From assembly GCA_002405475.1 (NCBI GenBank), contig DHLX01000004.1:21008-85007 (forward strand): DNA of 64,000 nt, given 5' to 3'. A model generated the notes under the pieces. The model had not been told where the DNA came from. It searched no databases and saw nothing but the letters and a program-made list of their open reading frames with translations. Source of the stretch: Burkholderiales bacterium UBA4657 (GTDB lineage: Bacteria > Pseudomonadota > Gammaproteobacteria > Burkholderiales > Burkholderiaceae_E). This document shows, piece by piece, positions 61,463 through 64,000 of the stretch (positions are counted from its first letter, which is position 1; every line of letters begins with the position of its first letter). Made by a program: the position numbers and the translations under genes.

Positions 61463-63388
61463 TCAGATATTGACCTTGAATTTATCGACCGATGCCACCA
61501 ATGCATTAGCCTGCTCCCTTAATGACATGGAAGCGGCGGCAGTCTGTTCTACCAAAGCGGCATTCTGCTGTGTTGTCTGATCTATTTGACCCATCGCCAA
61601 TCGAAGCTGCTCGATTTCATTATCCTGTTCACGACTGGCAGTAGCTATTTCCTGCATGATATCTGTGACACGAGCAACCGAAGAAACAATATCATTCATG
61701 GTTTCTCCAGTTTCTTTGACCAAAGCTGCGCCATTGTCAACATTTTGTATTGACTGATGAATCAGATCTTTAATCTCCTTGGCAGCTGCAGCACTTCTTT
61801 GTGCCAGATTTCTTACTTCACTAGCTACAACTGCAAAACCACGACCCTGCTCACCAGCACGCGCCGCTTCCACTGCAGCATTTAGTGCCAGAATATTCGT
61901 CTGAAAAGCGATCCCATCTATCACGCCAATAATATCGCCTATTTTTTTGCTGGAGTCAGTGATTATTTCCATACGTGTTACAGCCTGGCTCACGACATCG
62001 CCGCCTTTTTTGGCCACATCATAAGCGGAATGCACCAGCGTATCAGCCTGCTGTGCACTGTACATATTGCGTTTCACAGCCTCGGATATTTGTGCCATGC
62101 TGGCGATTGTCTGTTCAACTACAGCCGCTTGTTTTTCACCACGCGCAGATAGATCAGCATTACCAGCTGCAATTTGTTGACCTGCGATATTGATAGATTC
62201 AGCACCATTCCTAATAGTCAGAACAATGTCTGCAATAGAACCGACACCCGCCAGTAAATTTTTAATAGCCAGTCCGAGCTCATCACGGCCTTTGACTTCA
62301 AGATTGGTAGTCAAATCGCCATGTGCCATTGCCTCAATTCGTTCGCCAAGGAACTGGAAACCATTGCGAGAGACAAGATAAAAACATATCAGCATATAGG
62401 CTGCTACCAATACAGATATTGCCGATATTAATAACAGAATTTGTAATGAACTATACTCATCGCTGATGCGTTCATGAATCAGTTTTGTGGTTAAGTCCAG
62501 ATGTTGCCTTGCCTTCTGATCTAGTACAACCATTACAGCAGAGCCTTCGCTCCACAGCATGCCCAAGTCGACAGGCTGAGACATTTCGGTTAGCAGCTTT
62601 TCGGTTTTAATGAAATAGGCACGTGCATATTCGTCTACATTGATACTTAGGCTGCCTTGCAAACTATTGTCAGCGACAAGTACTCGCGACAAATCTTCCC
62701 TAATCCCATTGTTTAATTTTGACCCAATAGCAATAGACTGAAAAAATTCTTTAGACTGTACAGATTGATTAAGATTTTTAGCACTAATGTAGTAGGCGCT
62801 ATTTTTTGTCGTCGCAACAGCCTCCATCAACTCTATTTTTTTAAAAATACCCATGATCAGCCAATAAGTCTTGGCGTCAGGGTCGAGCACCAAATTAGAG
62901 TTTTCACCGTTCTTGAGGACTATTTCGCGCCACTGTTTTGCCGCTTCCAAACCCTGCTTTATGACTTCATCTCTATTGGTACTATTTACTGATACGTACT
63001 GCCGGGTGGTCTGCTCAAATTTCTGCAAATCTGAGGCAAGAGAAAAAATATCACCATCTTTTTTTATTAGATCAGTTAATTTATTTAATTCACTTTTCAG
63101 CATTGTGCTTTTTTCAACCGCCATTTTCCCTATATCAGCACCCGCACTTTCGGCTAATTTATATGAGCGTAAGTCTTCAAAATGTCTTTGTACTGTGATA
63201 ATGTTTTGCAGATATTTCAGTCCATACAATTCTTTTTCTGAGAACTGTATCGTGCTATAGAAGCTTCCGATGACGTACCAGAGTGACATCAATAGTGGCA
63301 CAATAAAAGCTGTAGTCACCAGGAAAAACTTGACAGGGGTTTTGTACCTGCGCATGAACGCTTTTCCCGGATCAAAAAGCTTTTTCAT
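61463..63388 (-). CDS. Methyl-accepting chemotaxis protein, no C-terminal docking pentapeptide
   Basis: A 641-residue receptor. The first membrane helix is at about 22-44, followed by a periplasmic four-helix-like domain (about 45-320) rich in Lys and Asp, the second helix at about 325-350, HAMP (about 352-405, FLGERIEAMAHGDLTTNLEV), and the signalling domain with the highly conserved tip IDGIAFQTNILALNAAVEAA. It ends in SVDKFKVNI and lacks a WEEF-type tail. ATG 63388 follows GGGAGGA; the start overlaps the stop of the upstream receptor by one base. Confidence 0.95.
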   Translation of the reverse strand: MKKLFDPGKAFMRRYKTPVKFFLVTTAFIVPLLMSLWYVIGSFYSTIQFSEKELYGLKYLQNIITVQRHFEDLRSYKLAESAGADIGKMAVEKSTMLKSELNKLTDLIKKDGDIFSLASDLQKFEQTTRQYVSVNSTNRDEVIKQGLEAAKQWREIVLKNGENSNLVLDPDAKTYWLIMGIFKKIELMEAVATTKNSAYYISAKNLNQSVQSKEFFQSIAIGSKLNNGIREDLSRVLVADNSLQGSLSINVDEYARAYFIKTEKLLTEMSQPVDLGMLWSEGSAVMVVLDQKARQHLDLTTKLIHERISDEYSSLQILLLISAISVLVAAYMLICFYLVSRNGFQFLGERIEAMAHGDLTTNLEVKGRDELGLAIKNLLAGVGSIADIVLTIRNGAESINIAGQQIAAGNADLSARGEKQAAVVEQTIASMAQISEAVKRNMYSAQQADTLVHSAYDVAKKGGDVVSQAVTRMEIITDSSKKIGDIIGVIDGIAFQTNILALNAAVEAARAGEQGRGFAVVASEVRNLAQRSAAAAKEIKDLIHQSIQNVDNGAALVKETGETMNDIVSSVARVTDIMQEIATASREQDNEIEQLRLAMGQIDQTTQQNAALVEQTAAASMSLREQANALVASVDKFKVNI

Positions 63389-64000
63389 CAAAATTCCTCC
63401 CAATCATCTTCTGCTGCTGCTTTAGACCCTTTTGAATCCTTTTTTATAGATACTTGCGCGGGCGCTTTTGGAATGTCGGTTTCGCGTCGAGCTAATGTCT
63501 GGCTTTCGTTCTTGCTAGCCGTAGCAGTTTCCTCTGCTGCTACTGGTTTATCCTCAGGTGATTTTATTGTCGACGCGATATTCTGTTTCTTATTTTTTTC
63601 AGTTGTTTTCGGAGTTAATGTCGATTTTGGAGCTGAAGAATTTCCAGTTTTCTGCATCACAGTAGCTTTGTTTTCAACTTTTCGTTCAGAAATAGTGACT
63701 GGTCTGGCGATCTCTGCTTTAGGTACCGTAACTGGTAATACCGTGCTTTCTATGATGTTTGAGAGCTTAAAAAATGCCACTGCTGATACCAGTTTTCCGG
63801 CTTGCTCCTTCAAACTTCCGGCTGCTGCGCTTGCTTGTTCTACCAGAGCTGCATTTTGCTGCGTCATTTGATCCAGTTGCCCTACCGCCTGGTTGACCTG
63901 GCTGATTCCAGAGCTTTGTTCCGCGCTGGCTGAACTGATCCGGTTCATGATTTCGGTCACCGACTGTACACTTCTCACAATATCAGCCATCGTCTCACCT
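63388..64000 (-). CDS. Methyl-accepting chemotaxis protein, C-terminal part with DWEEF tail
   Basis: Only the last 200 or so codons are in the window; the gene continues beyond 64000. The end of the signalling helix is visible (ISSASAEQSSGISQVNQAVG, then QNAALVEQASAAAGSLKEQA). A linker of about 120 residues, rich in Lys, Thr, Ala, Ser and Glu, leads to the C-terminal pentapeptide DWEEF, a variant of the NWETF docking site that recruits CheR and CheB in E. coli. It is the only docking-type end among the two receptors here. Confidence 0.93.
   Translation of the reverse strand, partial: GETMADIVRSVQSVTEIMNRISSASAEQSSGISQVNQAVGQLDQMTQQNAALVEQASAAAGSLKEQAGKLVSAVAFFKLSNIIESTVLPVTVPKAEIARPVTISERKVENKATVMQKTGNSSAPKSTLTPKTTEKNKKQNIASTIKSPEDKPVAAEETATASKNESQTLARRETDIPKAPAQVSIKKDSKGSKAAAEDDWEEF

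Overview
The window is a chromosomal segment of a flagellated betaproteobacterium, most likely order Burkholderiales. An Oxalobacteraceae-like genus such as Undibacterium is my best guess, but the genus is inference. The evidence is the gene order ilvB-ilvN-ilvC-psd-pssA-leuA, an ECF sigma/DUF3619/DUF3106/RDD cluster, a DUF4124 gene between glnA and ntrBC, an intracellular PHA depolymerase, and the tar-cheR-cheD-cheB order. Base composition looks close to 50% G+C by eye (not counted). Nearly all genes are intact and tightly packed, with many ATGA/GTGA/TGATG overlaps. No tRNA, rRNA or CRISPR array was seen, and no gap between genes exceeds 300 bases.

Layout. 1-6286 (minus): branched-chain amino acid synthesis (ilvB, ilvN, ilvC), a small lipoprotein, a SIMPL-domain exported protein, phosphatidylserine decarboxylase and synthase, and the start of leuA; a good sigma70-type promoter precedes ilvB. 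6515-8496 (plus): ECF sigma factor, a one-helix membrane protein (DUF3619), an exported protein built of 18-residue repeats (DUF3106), and an RDD membrane protein. 8484-10381: a convergent FFLEELY-type protein and a membrane-anchored alpha/beta hydrolase. 10386-13149: an accessory patch holding a decayed IS3-family element, an effector-binding-domain protein, a TetR regulator without an ATG, and a LOG-family hydrolase. 13268-22777 (minus): a PHA-granule-type small protein, an orphan TRAP binding protein, a seven-subunit Mrp/Mnh cation antiporter operon led by a Ca/Na antiporter-like gene, and a NhaD-type antiporter. 22961-24727 (plus): ferredoxin and PHA depolymerase. 24736-29366 (minus): ntrC, ntrB, DUF4124, glnA, with a sigma54 promoter and NtrC half-sites ahead of glnA. 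29526-34057 (minus): hemW, rdgB, rph, a PP2C phosphatase and a Ser/Thr kinase. 34149-38329 (plus): yicC, gmk, rpoZ, spoT; greB is convergent. 38949-50100: fliE (minus) divergent from the contiguous fliFGHIJKLMNOPQR block (plus). 50093-64000 (minus): chemoreceptors, cheR, cheD, cheB, tamA, tamB, a DUF349 protein, a fused SoxY-SoxZ-like carrier and a GlcG/HbpS-type protein.

How it fits together. The window combines nitrogen and amino acid metabolism, phospholipid synthesis, cation homeostasis, stringent response, and the flagellar export/switch block beside receptor-adaptation genes. The parts least explained by textbook biology are the ECF-DUF3619-DUF3106-RDD cluster, where the exported protein has a strict 18-residue repeat, and the orphan SoxYZ fusion paired with a GlcG-like protein.
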